Below the pieces are notes generated by a model. It searched no databases. It was not told the DNA's origin and saw only the letters and a list, made by a program, of their open reading frames with translations. 64,000 nt of DNA. Source: Metabacillus sediminilitoris (GTDB taxonomy: Bacteria; Bacillota; Bacilli; Bacillales; Bacillaceae). The stretch is from the NCBI RefSeq assembly GCF_009720625.1, contig NZ_CP046266.1, positions 2,861,501 through 2,925,500 on the forward strand, in the 5' to 3' direction. Made by a program: the position numbers and the translations under genes. Below are positions 1 through 8,912 of this stretch, one piece after another. Position 1 is the first letter of the stretch. Each line of letters opens with the position of its first letter.

Positions 1-1
1 A

Positions 2-577
2 CTAGCAAACCGTGCTGCAAACGATGAGGTAGCAAAAAAAGCGTATGCTGTCATTAAAATGATGGAAAATCGCTCAATTCAAATGGGTGTTGATATCCGT
101 ACCGGCAACCCAAGCCCTGGAAATATAGAAGGTGGTTTAAGTTCGCTCGAGGAAAAATCACTTGGTGCTTCAACAAAATCAGGCACGACACGATTGGAAG
201 AAGTAATCGACTATGCGCAAAGGCCGACAAAAAAAGGGTTGGTCTGGATGGATACGCCAGGTCATGACATTGAGCAATTAACAGGAATGGTGGCTGGCGG
301 GGCACAAGTTGTTCTCTTTACTAGTGGCCGTGGAACACCAACTGGGTCACCGATAGCCCCTGTTATTAAAATATCAACGAATACTCCAATGTTTGAACGC
401 ATGAATGAAAACATGGATCTCGATGCTGGTACGATTGTCGATGGCAAGGAAACTGTTGCTGAAGTCGGTATGAGAATCATGGAGGAAATTCAAGCCGTAT
501 CTAACGGCAAATTAACAAAAGCAGAAATCTTGAAGCAGCATGATTTTGGTATTTGGAGAATTGGTCCAACATTTTAA
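2..577 (+). CDS. Galactarate/altronate dehydratase family protein (UxaA/GarD type), C-terminal part
   Basis: The reading frame is open from the left edge, so only the last 191 residues are present and the start lies outside the window. The segment TSGRGTPTGSPIAPVIKIS followed by a DAGTIVDG stretch is typical of the C-terminal UxaA domain of hexarate/hexonate dehydratases. These remove water from galactarate or altronate with the help of a metal ion. The protein ends in GIWRIGPTF. The position at the head of a sugar-acid operon fits galactarate dehydratase, whose product feeds the semialdehyde dehydrogenase downstream. Without the N-terminal SAF domain the choice between GarD and UxaA is an inference. 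Confidence 0.8.
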   Translation, partial: LANRAANDEVAKKAYAVIKMMENRSIQMGVDIRTGNPSPGNIEGGLSSLEEKSLGASTKSGTTRLEEVIDYAQRPTKKGLVWMDTPGHDIEQLTGMVAGGAQVVLFTSGRGTPTGSPIAPVIKISTNTPMFERMNENMDLDAGTIVDGKETVAEVGMRIMEEIQAVSNGKLTKAEILKQHDFGIWRIGPTF

Positions 578-724
578 GAAAAGCGCAAGCGCCCGTTCAG
601 CGACGTATGAACTGGAGCACTCCGTATGAGATAAATGAAACACGAAGAGCAATAGCGATTCGATTGTTGACTTAGCGTATAAGGAGGGTGAAGTTCACTA
701 GGCGCTGGGCGCTGGAGCTAGACA
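577..724. repeat. Dispersed Bacillaceae-type intergenic repeat
   Basis: The 206-bp gap before the aldehyde dehydrogenase begins with AGAAAAGCGCAAGCGCCC and ends with GGCGCTGGAGCTAGACA. These ends carry complementary GCGC/GGCG blocks, and the GC content is well above the flanking DNA. From memory, elements with these ends are scattered between genes in several Bacillaceae genomes and have no assigned function. It sits inside an apparent operon, so it is probably transcribed. Confidence 0.6.
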
Positions 725-783
725 CGAAACTAAGTACAAAAAACTTATATTTTCTTTACTTTTAATAAAAAGGAGAATTAAAA

Positions 784-2250
784 ATGACAACTTCAATTAA
801 AACAACTACTTATCAAAACTTTATTAATAACCGCTGGATTGAATCTGTATCTGGAAAAACGATTGCGAGTATTAACCCTGCAACAAAAGAAATAATCGGA
901 TACGTTCAAAATTCTACTATTGAAGAATTAAACGCTGCTGTTGATGCTGCGTACGTTGCGAAAAAAGCCTGGCGCAAACTTGGTCAATCAGCTCGTGGTC
1001 AACTACTCTTTAAAACTGCGAACATATTAGAAGAAAATCTTGAAGAAATTGCCGAAACGATGACAAGAGAAATGGGAAAAACCCTTCCAGAAGCAAAAGG
1101 TGAAACAGCAAGAGGTATTGCTATTCTTCGTTACTATGCAGGTGAAGGGATGAGGAAAGATGGAGATGTTATTCCATCCTCAGATAAAGATGCACTTATG
1201 TTTACAAAACGTACTCCGCTCGGGGTTGTAGGTGTAATTACGCCTTGGAATTTCCCGGTTGCGATTCCAATTTGGAAAATTGCTCCTGCACTTGTATATG
1301 GAAACACAATTGTGTTTAAACCTGCAAGCGAAGCAGCAGTTACAGCAGCTAAAGTTGTTGAATGCTTTGAAAAAGCCGGTTTCCCTGAAGGTGTCTTGAA
1401 CTTCGTAACAGGATCAGGTTCTGTGATAGGGCAGAGCTTAATAGACCATCCAAAACTAAATGCTATTACCTTCACTGGTTCTGAAAGTGTTGGGCATAGT
1501 GTAGCGAAATCTGCTTCTGCTCGTGGGATCAAATATCAGCTTGAAATGGGTGGTAAAAACCCAGTAATCGTTACGAAAGATGCCAACATTGATCAAGCTG
1601 TTGAAGCTGTCATAAGCGGTGGATTCCGTTCATCTGGCCAAAAATGTACTGCATCAAGCCGCGTTGTCGTGGAATCTACTGTCTATGAAGAATTCAAACA
1701 AAAGCTTATTGAAGCAACAGAAAAAATTACTGTTGGTAATGGGCTAAAAGATGGTATCTGGATGGGTCCTTGTGCAAGTGAAAGTCAGTTCAATACGTTT
1801 AAAGAATACATTGAAAAAGGAAAACAAGAGGGTGCGACACTTGTCTGTGGCGGGGAAGTGTTAACAGGTGGAGAATATGATAACGGTTTCTTTGTTACCC
1901 CAGCTATTTTCGATAATGTCACAATAGAAATGGCAATTGCACAAGATGAAATTTTTGGCCCAGTTATCGCTCTTATTAAAGCGGACGATCTTGAAGAAGC
2001 GATTGAATTAGCAAATAATACGAAATACGGTTTAAGTGCATCGATCTTTACTACAAATATTAGCTCAATTCTTGAATTTATTGATGAAATTGAAGCAGGA
2101 CTTGTCCGCATTAACGCTGAAAGTGCAGGTGTTGAGCTCCAAGCACCATTTGGAGGCATGAAAGCTTCAAGCAGCGGTTCTCGCGAACAAGGGGAAGCAG
2201 CGAAGGAATTTTTCACTGCTATTAAAACGGTATTTATTAAAGGCTCTTAA
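784..2250 (+). CDS. gucD: 2,5-dioxovalerate (alpha-ketoglutarate semialdehyde) dehydrogenase
   Basis: A 488-residue NAD(P)-dependent aldehyde dehydrogenase. Visible family motifs are the cofactor region [14 protein letters not shown] (about 152-165), FTGSESVG, the glutamate in LEMGGKNP, and the nucleophilic cysteine in GQKCTASSR. The last motif resembles the YcbD/GucD ketoglutarate semialdehyde dehydrogenases of Bacillus glucarate/galactarate clusters. These oxidise the semialdehyde to 2-oxoglutarate as the last step of hexarate breakdown. The gene follows a galactarate-type dehydratase and has the RBS AAAGGAG before the ATG. The family is certain; the substrate comes from context. Confidence 0.85.
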   Translation: MTTSIKTTTYQNFINNRWIESVSGKTIASINPATKEIIGYVQNSTIEELNAAVDAAYVAKKAWRKLGQSARGQLLFKTANILEENLEEIAETMTREMGKTLPEAKGETARGIAILRYYAGEGMRKDGDVIPSSDKDALMFTKRTPLGVVGVITPWNFPVAIPIWKIAPALVYGNTIVFKPASEAAVTAAKVVECFEKAGFPEGVLNFVTGSGSVIGQSLIDHPKLNAITFTGSESVGHSVAKSASARGIKYQLEMGGKNPVIVTKDANIDQAVEAVISGGFRSSGQKCTASSRVVVESTVYEEFKQKLIEATEKITVGNGLKDGIWMGPCASESQFNTFKEYIEKGKQEGATLVCGGEVLTGGEYDNGFFVTPAIFDNVTIEMAIAQDEIFGPVIALIKADDLEEAIELANNTKYGLSASIFTTNISSILEFIDEIEAGLVRINAESAGVELQAPFGGMKASSSGSREQGEAAKEFFTAIKTVFIKGS

Positions 2251-2259
2251 TAGAAAAAT

Positions 2260-2285
2260 GGAGATTTCTAAATATAGGAATCTCC
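2260..2285 (+). other. Intergenic hairpin between gucD and dgoD
   Basis: GGAGATTTCTA and TAGGAATCTCC pair over 11 bp (one G-U) around a 4-base AATA loop, 10 bases after the gucD stop. No T-run follows, so it is more likely a 3'-end stabiliser or processing hairpin inside the operon than a terminator. A TATATAATAT stretch just after it could be a -10 element. Confidence 0.5.
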
Positions 2286-2312
2286 CACTCTATATAATAT
2301 GAGGTGTGTTCT

Positions 2313-3461
2313 ATGAAAATTTCAAAAGTATCTTTATTCAAGGTACCACCGCGGTGGCTTTTTATAAAAATTGAAACAGACGAAGGCATTACAGGTTGGG
2401 GAGAACCTGTTGTAGAAGGTCGTGCCGATACTGTAAAAGCTGCAGTTACTGAACTAACAGATTACTTAATCGGCCGCAACCCTAACGACATTGAAGATAT
2501 TTGGCAGACACTGTATCGAGGAGGATTTTACCGTGGCGGACCAATTTTAATGAGCGCAATTTCCGGAATTGAACAGGCGTTATGGGACATTAAAGGAAAG
2601 TACTACAACATACCAGTATATGAAATGCTTGGAGGAAAAGCTCGTCAAAAAATTAAAGTGTACTCATGGGTAGGGGGAGATCGACCCGCTGATGTTGTCG
2701 CTGCCGCCAAAGAAAAGCAAGATCAAGGCTTCCTGGCTGTGAAAATGAATGCATCTGAAGAAATGAATTACATAGACAGTTTTTCAAAAGTTGAAGCAGT
2801 TATTGAGCGCGTTGCATCCATTAGAGAAGCAGTCGGAAAGGACTTTGGCATCGGTGTTGATTTTCATGGACGTATTCATAAAACGATGGCAAAAACAATT
2901 GTAAAAGAATTGGAACCATACCGTCCAATGTTTATCGAAGAACCTGTTCTACCAGAAAACAATGAAGCACTTCGTGACATTGCTATGCATACGACGTGCC
3001 CAATTGCGACTGGTGAAAGAATGTATACTCGCTGGGGATTTAAGCAACTTCTCCAAGATGGTTACGTTGATATTATTCAGCCGGATCTGTCGCATACAGG
3101 TGGTATTTTAGAAGGAAAAAAAATTGCTGCAATGGCAGAAGCATATGATGTGGCTATTGCGCCGCATTGTCCTCTAGGTCCGATGACGCTAGCTTCATCT
3201 ATACATCTTGACGCATCAACACCAAACTTTATCATTCAGGAGCAAAGCTTAGGAATCCATTATAACGAAGGAATGGATATTCTCGACTATATAAAGAACC
3301 CTGAAGTGTTTGCCTATGAAAATGGTTATGTAAATATATCAGAAAAACCAGGACTTGGAATTGAAATTAATGAAGAGAAAGTAAAACAAGCAGCAGAAGT
3401 TGGTCATGATTGGAGAAATCCAATCTGGCGTCATGAAGACGGTAGTATCGCCGAATGGTAA
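2313..3461 (+). CDS. dgoD: D-galactonate dehydratase
   Basis: A 382-residue member of the mandelate racemase/enolase superfamily, the same length as E. coli DgoD and very similar along its whole length (KIETDEG, YSWVGGDRPADV, ends WRHEDGSIAEW). It dehydrates D-galactonate to 2-keto-3-deoxygalactonate. Metal and catalytic positions known for the family are visible: Asp and His in GVDFHGR, Glu in IEEPV, Glu in TGERM, and His in APHCPLG. The ATG at 2313 is preferred over the in-frame GTG at 2304 because GAGGTG (2301-2306) is the RBS. KDG kinase and KDPG aldolase lie downstream and complete the pathway. Confidence 0.93.
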   Translation: MKISKVSLFKVPPRWLFIKIETDEGITGWGEPVVEGRADTVKAAVTELTDYLIGRNPNDIEDIWQTLYRGGFYRGGPILMSAISGIEQALWDIKGKYYNIPVYEMLGGKARQKIKVYSWVGGDRPADVVAAAKEKQDQGFLAVKMNASEEMNYIDSFSKVEAVIERVASIREAVGKDFGIGVDFHGRIHKTMAKTIVKELEPYRPMFIEEPVLPENNEALRDIAMHTTCPIATGERMYTRWGFKQLLQDGYVDIIQPDLSHTGGILEGKKIAAMAEAYDVAIAPHCPLGPMTLASSIHLDASTPNFIIQEQSLGIHYNEGMDILDYIKNPEVFAYENGYVNISEKPGLGIEINEEKVKQAAEVGHDWRNPIWRHEDGSIAEW

Positions 3462-3480
3462 GTGCGAAGGGAGAAGGAAA

Positions 3481-4392
3481 ATGAATTTTCAAGGAATCAT
3501 ACCCCCGGTAGTCACGTTATTTGATGAAGCAGGAAATTTAGATTTAATGCTGAACAAACGGTATATTGATAAACTAATTTCACAGAATATTCATGGAATT
3601 TTGTTGATGGGAAGTTCTGGTGAATTCTCATCACTTACGACAGAAGAACGCAAGCTTTACGTTCGCGAAATGATTAAGCACATAAATGGCCGTGTACCTG
3701 TTATGGTTGGCGTGGGTCATACCGCATTAAAAGATGTGCTTGATTTAACTTCCTATGCAGAAGAGCATGGAGCAGACGGTGTTCTTGTCGTGAACCCATA
3801 TTACTGGAAATTGTCAGATGAGCAATTATATAGATTTTTTTCATGTGTTGCTGAACACACAAAGCTGCAAGTATTCATTTATAACATCCCTCAACTAACT
3901 GGGCAAAATTTGTCAGTTGAACTAATTAAAAGATTAGCCGAAGCACATTCCAACATCGTTGGTATAAAAGAAACAGTCAGTGATTTTGGCCACATTCGAC
4001 AAGTACTAACAGAAACGAAAAAAGTACGCAGTGATTTTCAAGTTTTTTCTGCATTTGATGAGCATTTTCTTCCCGCTCTAATGATTGGGGCAGCAGGGAG
4101 CATTAACGGAAGTGCTGTCTTCGCTCCTGAAATAGCGGTGGATTTATATGAAACATTTCAAAAAGGTGATTTACTTACAGCACAAAAAAATCATCAAGTG
4201 ATTTCAAAACTGATGGATATTTACACCTATTGCCCGACATTTTTTACTGCAATGAAAGAAGCCGTTCATCAGCGCTGGTTTGATGTTCCGGCTGGACATC
4301 GTGCCCCGTGCGATGTTTTCTCAGATGAATTACGAAATAATGTAGCAACCCTTTTAAATAAAATTGAATTGAAAGAAGGCGCCCAATTATGA
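3481..4392 (+). CDS. DapA-family aldolase/dehydratase (likely 2-keto-3-deoxy sugar acid)
   Basis: A 303-residue class I aldolase-fold protein of the dihydrodipicolinate synthase/N-acetylneuraminate lyase family. The Schiff-base lysine is in GIKET (about residue 163), the partner tyrosine in YNIP (about 134), and the carboxylate-binding GSSGEF at 43-48. The ATG follows GAGAAGG with good spacing; an upstream in-frame extension overlaps dgoD and is unlikely. In sugar-acid operons such proteins act as KDG/KDGal aldolase or as 5-keto-4-deoxyglucarate dehydratase. The second role would connect the galactarate dehydratase to gucD. The exact reaction cannot be read from the sequence. Confidence 0.8.
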   Translation: MNFQGIIPPVVTLFDEAGNLDLMLNKRYIDKLISQNIHGILLMGSSGEFSSLTTEERKLYVREMIKHINGRVPVMVGVGHTALKDVLDLTSYAEEHGADGVLVVNPYYWKLSDEQLYRFFSCVAEHTKLQVFIYNIPQLTGQNLSVELIKRLAEAHSNIVGIKETVSDFGHIRQVLTETKKVRSDFQVFSAFDEHFLPALMIGAAGSINGSAVFAPEIAVDLYETFQKGDLLTAQKNHQVISKLMDIYTYCPTFFTAMKEAVHQRWFDVPAGHRAPCDVFSDELRNNVATLLNKIELKEGAQL

Positions 4393-5336
4393 AACAATCA
4401 CGCGACTTACTTGAAAAATTAGGTTATCCAACAACAGATCTTAGTGAACTTCCAACATCAAATAAAAGATTTCCGGACGGTGCACAATATCGAATCGAAC
4501 TTCCAAGTGTAGAAGGACCAGTTGCTCTTAAAGAAACGTTAAAAGAAATTGACCGTCTTGGCTTAACCATTCACCGTATTTCTCAGGGAAGCGGTATCAT
4601 GCTTCAAACAGATGAAGAAATAAAAGAAATGTGTGAATTGACTGCAGAACGTGGCATGGAATTAAGTTTGTTTGTCGGCCCGCGCGGCACATGGGATGTT
4701 AGTGCAGCACCGCTTACACCAGGTGGAAAATCACAAGGAATCCGCCATGAAGGCGCAGATCAGCTTGTGTATGCAATGGAAGATTTGAAAAGAGGAGCAG
4801 AACTTGGACTTCGCGGAGCATTGGTTGCTGATGAGGGTCTTCTTCTCTTGACGAAAGAAATGAAAAAAAGCGGACAGCTGCCTGAGGATTTTGTTGTAAA
4901 AGTATCAGTACAAATGGGGGCAGCTAATCCGGTATCAGTAAAACTTATGGAAGACATTGGTGCAGATACATACAATGTGCCACCTGCATTGACACTGCCT
5001 AAGCTTGCAGCCATTCGTCAAGCCATTGATATTCCGATTGATTTATATGTAGAGGTGCCAGATACTTTCGGTGGATTCCTTCGTTATTATGAAATACCTG
5101 AGATTATTCGAGTTTTAGCACCGGTTTATATTAAATTTGGACTTCGTAATCATCCTGATGTATACCCATCTGGAAAACAATGGGAAAATACCAATATCTC
5201 ACTTGTTCAAGAACGTGTACGTCGTGCCTCGATTGGTATTCAGATGATTGAAAGATATTATCCAGAAGCAAAAACATCAGAACTTGGAGCAAAAGGACTC
5301 GGTATTGCCAAAATCCATAAAACAGCAACAAATTAA
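4389..5336 (+). CDS. U32-peptidase-like TIM-barrel protein of unknown function
   Basis: A 315-residue soluble protein whose start overlaps the previous stop by ATGA, so it is translationally coupled. It reads as a TIM-barrel (repeated strand/helix pattern, GLRGALVADEGLL, YNVPPALTLPKL, YIKFGLRNHPDV). I recall that such proteins are often labelled peptidase U32, but I see no zinc or cysteine protease motif. Its fixed place between a DapA-like enzyme and a dehydrogenase argues for a metabolic role, perhaps as an aldolase, epimerase or isomerase on a sugar-acid intermediate. That role is an inference. Confidence 0.6.
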   Translation: MKQSRDLLEKLGYPTTDLSELPTSNKRFPDGAQYRIELPSVEGPVALKETLKEIDRLGLTIHRISQGSGIMLQTDEEIKEMCELTAERGMELSLFVGPRGTWDVSAAPLTPGGKSQGIRHEGADQLVYAMEDLKRGAELGLRGALVADEGLLLLTKEMKKSGQLPEDFVVKVSVQMGAANPVSVKLMEDIGADTYNVPPALTLPKLAAIRQAIDIPIDLYVEVPDTFGGFLRYYEIPEIIRVLAPVYIKFGLRNHPDVYPSGKQWENTNISLVQERVRRASIGIQMIERYYPEAKTSELGAKGLGIAKIHKTATN

Positions 5337-5350
5337 CTATTAACTATTTG

Positions 5351-5387
5351 TTCCTGAAACGAGAGGGTCCCCTAATCGTTTCAGGAA
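5351..5387 (+). other. Strong intra-operon hairpin
   Basis: TTCCTGAAACGA (5351-5362) pairs perfectly with TCGTTTCAGGAA (5376-5387), a 12-bp stem with a 13-base loop. The following ATTTAAAAAG is a poor T-run, so termination would be partial at best. The position between the U32-like gene and the dehydrogenase suggests an mRNA processing or stabilising structure that divides the operon. Confidence 0.6.
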
Positions 5388-5416
5388 TTTAAAAAGAGCT
5401 TAAGGAGTGGAGCCAA

Positions 5417-6376
5417 ATGGCATATAAAGTAATATTAACTGATTATGAATTTGAAAACTTACAATATGAAGAAGAGGTATTTCAAAATAGTGGATTGGAC
5501 ATTGAATTCATTAAAGTACAATGTAAAACAGAAGAAGAGGTTATTGAGCATGCAAAAGATGCCGATGCCATATTAAACCAATATGCACCTGTCTCACGCC
5601 GAGTGATTGAATCTCTACAAAACACAAAAATCATTTCCCGTTATGGAGTCGGCGTTAATACAATTGATCTAGATGCGGCAAAAGAAAAGAGGATTACTGT
5701 TGCAAATGTTCCAGATTACGGAATGGAAGAGGTTTCTAACCATGCTTTGGCTCTCTTACTTTCATGGGCTCGTAAAGTAACGCTATTAAACAATGAAGTT
5801 AAAAAAGGCAACTGGGACTTTAAGGCATGTGTACCAATACATCGCTTTAATGAACAAACGGTTGGTGTACTAGGCTTTGGCCGTATTCCTCGTCGTCTTA
5901 TTGAAAAGGTAAAACCTCTTGGGTTTAAAACAGTTGCATATGACCCATTCGTATCTGGTGAAGAAATGGCTGCTGTTGGTGTTGAAAAAATGGAGCTTGA
6001 TGACTTGATTCGTCACGCAGATTATTTGTCAGTACATGTACCGCTTATTCCTGATACATACCATTTAATTAATGAAGAGCGGCTATCTAAAATGAAAAGA
6101 AATGCAGTAATTATTAACACTGCACGCGGTCCAATTATAGATGAAAAAGCATTAGCTGATGCCCTTAAAAAAGGAATAATAGCCGGTGCAGCACTTGATG
6201 TGACAGAAGAGGAGCCTGTCAGCATTAATAACCCGTTACTTGAAATGGACAACGTAATTATTACCCCTCACAGTGCCTGGTATTCTGAGGAAGCAATGAT
6301 TGAACTTAGACAAAAGGCAGCAAAAAACATCGTTCAAGTATTAAGTGGTACAAAAACACCATACGCTTTGACGTAA
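5417..6376 (+). CDS. D-isomer-specific 2-hydroxyacid dehydrogenase
   Basis: A 319-residue NAD(P)-dependent dehydrogenase. The Rossmann motif is VGVLGFGRIPRRL (around 150), with the catalytic Arg in NTARGPIIDE, the Glu in VTEEEP and the His in TPHSAW. It resembles the C-terminal-binding-protein/phosphoglycerate dehydrogenase branch. It has a GGAGTGG RBS. Such enzymes reduce a 2-keto acid or oxidise a 2-hydroxy acid. Here the substrate is probably a sugar-acid intermediate shared with the next gene, but neither substrate nor direction can be decided from the sequence. Confidence 0.8.
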   Translation: MAYKVILTDYEFENLQYEEEVFQNSGLDIEFIKVQCKTEEEVIEHAKDADAILNQYAPVSRRVIESLQNTKIISRYGVGVNTIDLDAAKEKRITVANVPDYGMEEVSNHALALLLSWARKVTLLNNEVKKGNWDFKACVPIHRFNEQTVGVLGFGRIPRRLIEKVKPLGFKTVAYDPFVSGEEMAAVGVEKMELDDLIRHADYLSVHVPLIPDTYHLINEERLSKMKRNAVIINTARGPIIDEKALADALKKGIIAGAALDVTEEEPVSINNPLLEMDNVIITPHSAWYSEEAMIELRQKAAKNIVQVLSGTKTPYALT

Positions 6377-6392
6377 GAAAGGATATAAATCT

Positions 6393-7253
6393 ATGAAAAT
6401 AGCAACGTTTTCTGTAGGTGAAGATCAGCATATCGGCATTATGCAAGATGAAAGTATTATTAGTCTAACGGAACTTAGTGCAGAGGAATTCCCACCTTGT
6501 TTGAAAACCTTTATTGAACGTAACAATGAGTTAAGGGCACGAGTTGATCAGCTAATTGAGCAATCTGAGAATGACATAGTCACTTTCCCGCTTTCAGATG
6601 TAAGAATACTTCCACCACTAACTCAACCGGAAAAAATTATTTGCGTTGGGCTAAATTATATAGATCATTGCAAGGAAACGGGAATGGAACCACCGTCTTC
6701 GCCTGTCATCTTTTCAAAATATGCCAATGCAATTATCGGACATAATGAAGCGGTTGAAATCCCAGTAAATTCAAATGAAGTCGATTTTGAAGCAGAACTT
6801 GCAATTGTAATTGGAAAAGAGGCGAAATGTGTATCAGAAGAAGAGGCGACTGACTATGTATTCGGCTATACAATTATGAATGACATTAGCGCACGTGATT
6901 TACAATTTTCAGATGGGCAATGGTCCCGAGGCAAAACAGCGGACACATTTGCACCAATTGGCCCTGTTGTCGTCACACATGATGAAGTGGGGGACCCGCA
7001 TAATCTTAAAATATCGCTTGAACTAAACGGAGAAATGATGCAGGATTCGAATACGAATAACTTGATTTTTACTGTTCCGAAAATCATATCATTTTTATCA
7101 CAGTCCATGACATTAAAGCCGGGAGATCTGATTGCTACTGGTACACCGCCTGGAGTTGGAATGGGTCGTAATCCTAAAGTATGGTTAAAAAATGGTGATC
7201 AAATGAACGTTACAATTGAAAAAATCGGTACTCTTTCTAATCATGTGAAATAA
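6393..7253 (+). CDS. Fumarylacetoacetate hydrolase family protein
   Basis: A 286-residue protein with the FAH C-terminal catalytic domain at about 80-285. Motifs are CVGLNYIDHC, the acidic metal site in EVDFEAELAIVIGK, FGYTIMNDISARDLQ and TGTPPGVG. Family members hydrolyse or decarboxylate 2,4-diketo acids in a metal-dependent way; examples are 2,4-diketo-3-deoxy-rhamnonate hydrolase and acylpyruvases. It lies 16 bp after the dehydrogenase. A sequential oxidation and cleavage of a 2-keto-3-deoxy acid is a reasonable inference. Confidence 0.85.
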   Translation: MKIATFSVGEDQHIGIMQDESIISLTELSAEEFPPCLKTFIERNNELRARVDQLIEQSENDIVTFPLSDVRILPPLTQPEKIICVGLNYIDHCKETGMEPPSSPVIFSKYANAIIGHNEAVEIPVNSNEVDFEAELAIVIGKEAKCVSEEEATDYVFGYTIMNDISARDLQFSDGQWSRGKTADTFAPIGPVVVTHDEVGDPHNLKISLELNGEMMQDSNTNNLIFTVPKIISFLSQSMTLKPGDLIATGTPPGVGMGRNPKVWLKNGDQMNVTIEKIGTLSNHVK

Positions 7254-7275
7254 TGCAGACAAATAGGGAAAGTAG

Positions 7276-8241
7276 ATGATGAAAATGGATGTTGTAACAA
7301 TTGGTGAAACGATGACATTATTTACACCAAATGAAGAAGGTCCGTTGCGCCATGCCCGTTCCTTTTCAATGAAATTCGGTGGTGCAGAATCGAATGTAGC
7401 AATAGGGTTGAGCCGTCTTGGTTATAAGTCACGATGGATCAGCAGGCTTGGCGAGGATGAATTTGGTGAAGCGATGTTATCGTTTATCCGTGGTGAGGGG
7501 GTCGATGTCTCATTTGTTACACGTGATTCTGAGGCACCGACCGGAGTCTTTTTTAAAGAGTTCAGACGGATGAATGATACAAGGGTCTATTACTACCGGA
7601 AACATTCAGCAGCTAGCAAAATGTCTGCGGAATTGCTTCCTGAAGAAGCAATTAAAGATGCCGCATACCTTCATATTACCGGTATTACTCCTGCGCTTGG
7701 TCAATCTTCCCGTTCTATCATTGACAAAGCAATTCGTATTGCTAAAGATAACTCCACAAGGATTGTCTTTGATCCAAATTTACGCTTAAAAATATGGTCT
7801 AATGAAAACGAAGCACGACACTACCTAACAAAATACGCTTCTGAGTGTGATATCGTCATGCCAGGTGTGGCTGAAGCTGAATTTTTATTTGGTACACACA
7901 CACCTGAGCAATATGTAGATTATTTTCACGATCTTGGTGTCAATACAGTTTTGATGAAATTAGGAAAAGAGGGTTCTCTAATCTCAGCTCCTTCGATACC
8001 GAAAACATATGTACCAGGCTTTTTAGTGGAAAGGGTTGTTGATCCTGTTGGTGCCGGTGACGCATTTGCAGCAGGTGTTCTATCAGGCCTACTAGATGGA
8101 TTTTCTCTAAATGAAGCTGTTCGGAGAGGTAATGCAATGGGAGCAATGGTAACGATGGTAAATGGTGATGCAGAGGGGCTGCCAAATCGTGCTGATCTTG
8201 ATTTGTTTATGAATGGCTGCAAGGAAGATGTCAAAAGGTAG
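7276..8241 (+). CDS. kdgK: 2-keto-3-deoxygluconate/galactonate kinase (PfkB family)
   Basis: A 321-residue ribokinase-family sugar kinase. The N-terminal GETMTLF and GGAESNVAIGLSRLG motifs bind sugar, and the C-terminal DPVGAGDAFAAG (about 255-266) holds the catalytic aspartate and anion hole. Tandem ATGs at 7276 and 7279 follow AGGGAAAG; either could start. It phosphorylates KDG or KDGal at O-6. It lies between the FAH-type gene and KDPG aldolase, and with dgoD and the aldolase forms a complete galactonate (De Ley-Doudoroff) route. Confidence 0.88.
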   Translation: MMKMDVVTIGETMTLFTPNEEGPLRHARSFSMKFGGAESNVAIGLSRLGYKSRWISRLGEDEFGEAMLSFIRGEGVDVSFVTRDSEAPTGVFFKEFRRMNDTRVYYYRKHSAASKMSAELLPEEAIKDAAYLHITGITPALGQSSRSIIDKAIRIAKDNSTRIVFDPNLRLKIWSNENEARHYLTKYASECDIVMPGVAEAEFLFGTHTPEQYVDYFHDLGVNTVLMKLGKEGSLISAPSIPKTYVPGFLVERVVDPVGAGDAFAAGVLSGLLDGFSLNEAVRRGNAMGAMVTMVNGDAEGLPNRADLDLFMNGCKEDVKR

Positions 8242-8246
8242 GAAGG

Positions 8247-8912
8247 ATGAAAAGAGTGAGTAAACTTGAAGAACTAAAACAAGGAAAGCTTGTCGCTGTT
8301 ATTCGCGGTGCCCGTCCAAACCAAATTATACCGATTGCTCGAGCTTTGAAAGAAGGCGGTATCCGAACATTAGAAATCACAGTAGAAACACCTAGAGTAT
8401 GTCATTTAATTGAAAGTGTGAAAGAAGAGTTTGGTAATCAAATGATTGTTGGTGCCGGCACAGTTTTAGATCCAGAAACTGCTCGTAATACCATTATGGC
8501 TGGAGCTGAATTTATCTTTTCTCCGACAGTCAATGTGGAAACGATTAAAATGGCGAAACGTTACGGCATTATCAGCATTCCCGGAGCGTTCACCCCAACA
8601 GAAATTTTGACAGCTTACGAGCATGGGGCAGACATGATAAAAGTATTTCCGGCAGATGCGCTAGGGGTGGGCTACTTTAAAAGTCTAAAAGGTCCGCTTC
8701 CTCATATCCCTCTTATGCCAACGGGTGGTGTTAATCTCGACAATCTTGCTTCATTTTTAGAGGCAGGTGCTGTCGCGGCAGGACTTGGCGGATCATTACT
8801 AAATCCAACCAAATTAATATCAGATGATCATTATGCTGAGCTTGCTGATACGGCAAGAAAATTTACGTCCATCGTGCAAAAAAGTAATCATAATCGAATG
8901 TTAAATGTTTAA
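8247..8912 (+). CDS. eda: KDPG/KDPGal aldolase
   Basis: A 221-residue class I aldolase that splits 2-keto-3-deoxy-6-phosphogluconate or -galactonate into pyruvate and glyceraldehyde 3-phosphate. Family motifs are VAVIRG, GIRTLEITVETP (catalytic Glu), VGAGTVLDP, FSPTVN, the Schiff-base Lys in MIKVFPAD, and MPTGGV. AGGAAGG abuts the ATG at 8247 directly, so the GTG at 8256 is a possible real start. It is the last gene of the operon. Confidence 0.9.
   Translation: MKRVSKLEELKQGKLVAVIRGARPNQIIPIARALKEGGIRTLEITVETPRVCHLIESVKEEFGNQMIVGAGTVLDPETARNTIMAGAEFIFSPTVNVETIKMAKRYGIISIPGAFTPTEILTAYEHGADMIKVFPADALGVGYFKSLKGPLPHIPLMPTGGVNLDNLASFLEAGAVAAGLGGSLLNPTKLISDDHYAELADTARKFTSIVQKSNHNRMLNV

Noticed and set aside
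1134..1532. Long - strand frame opposite the aldehyde dehydrogenase gene
   Set aside because: It lies wholly inside a clear + strand gene, has no RBS and a composition typical of an antisense shadow.
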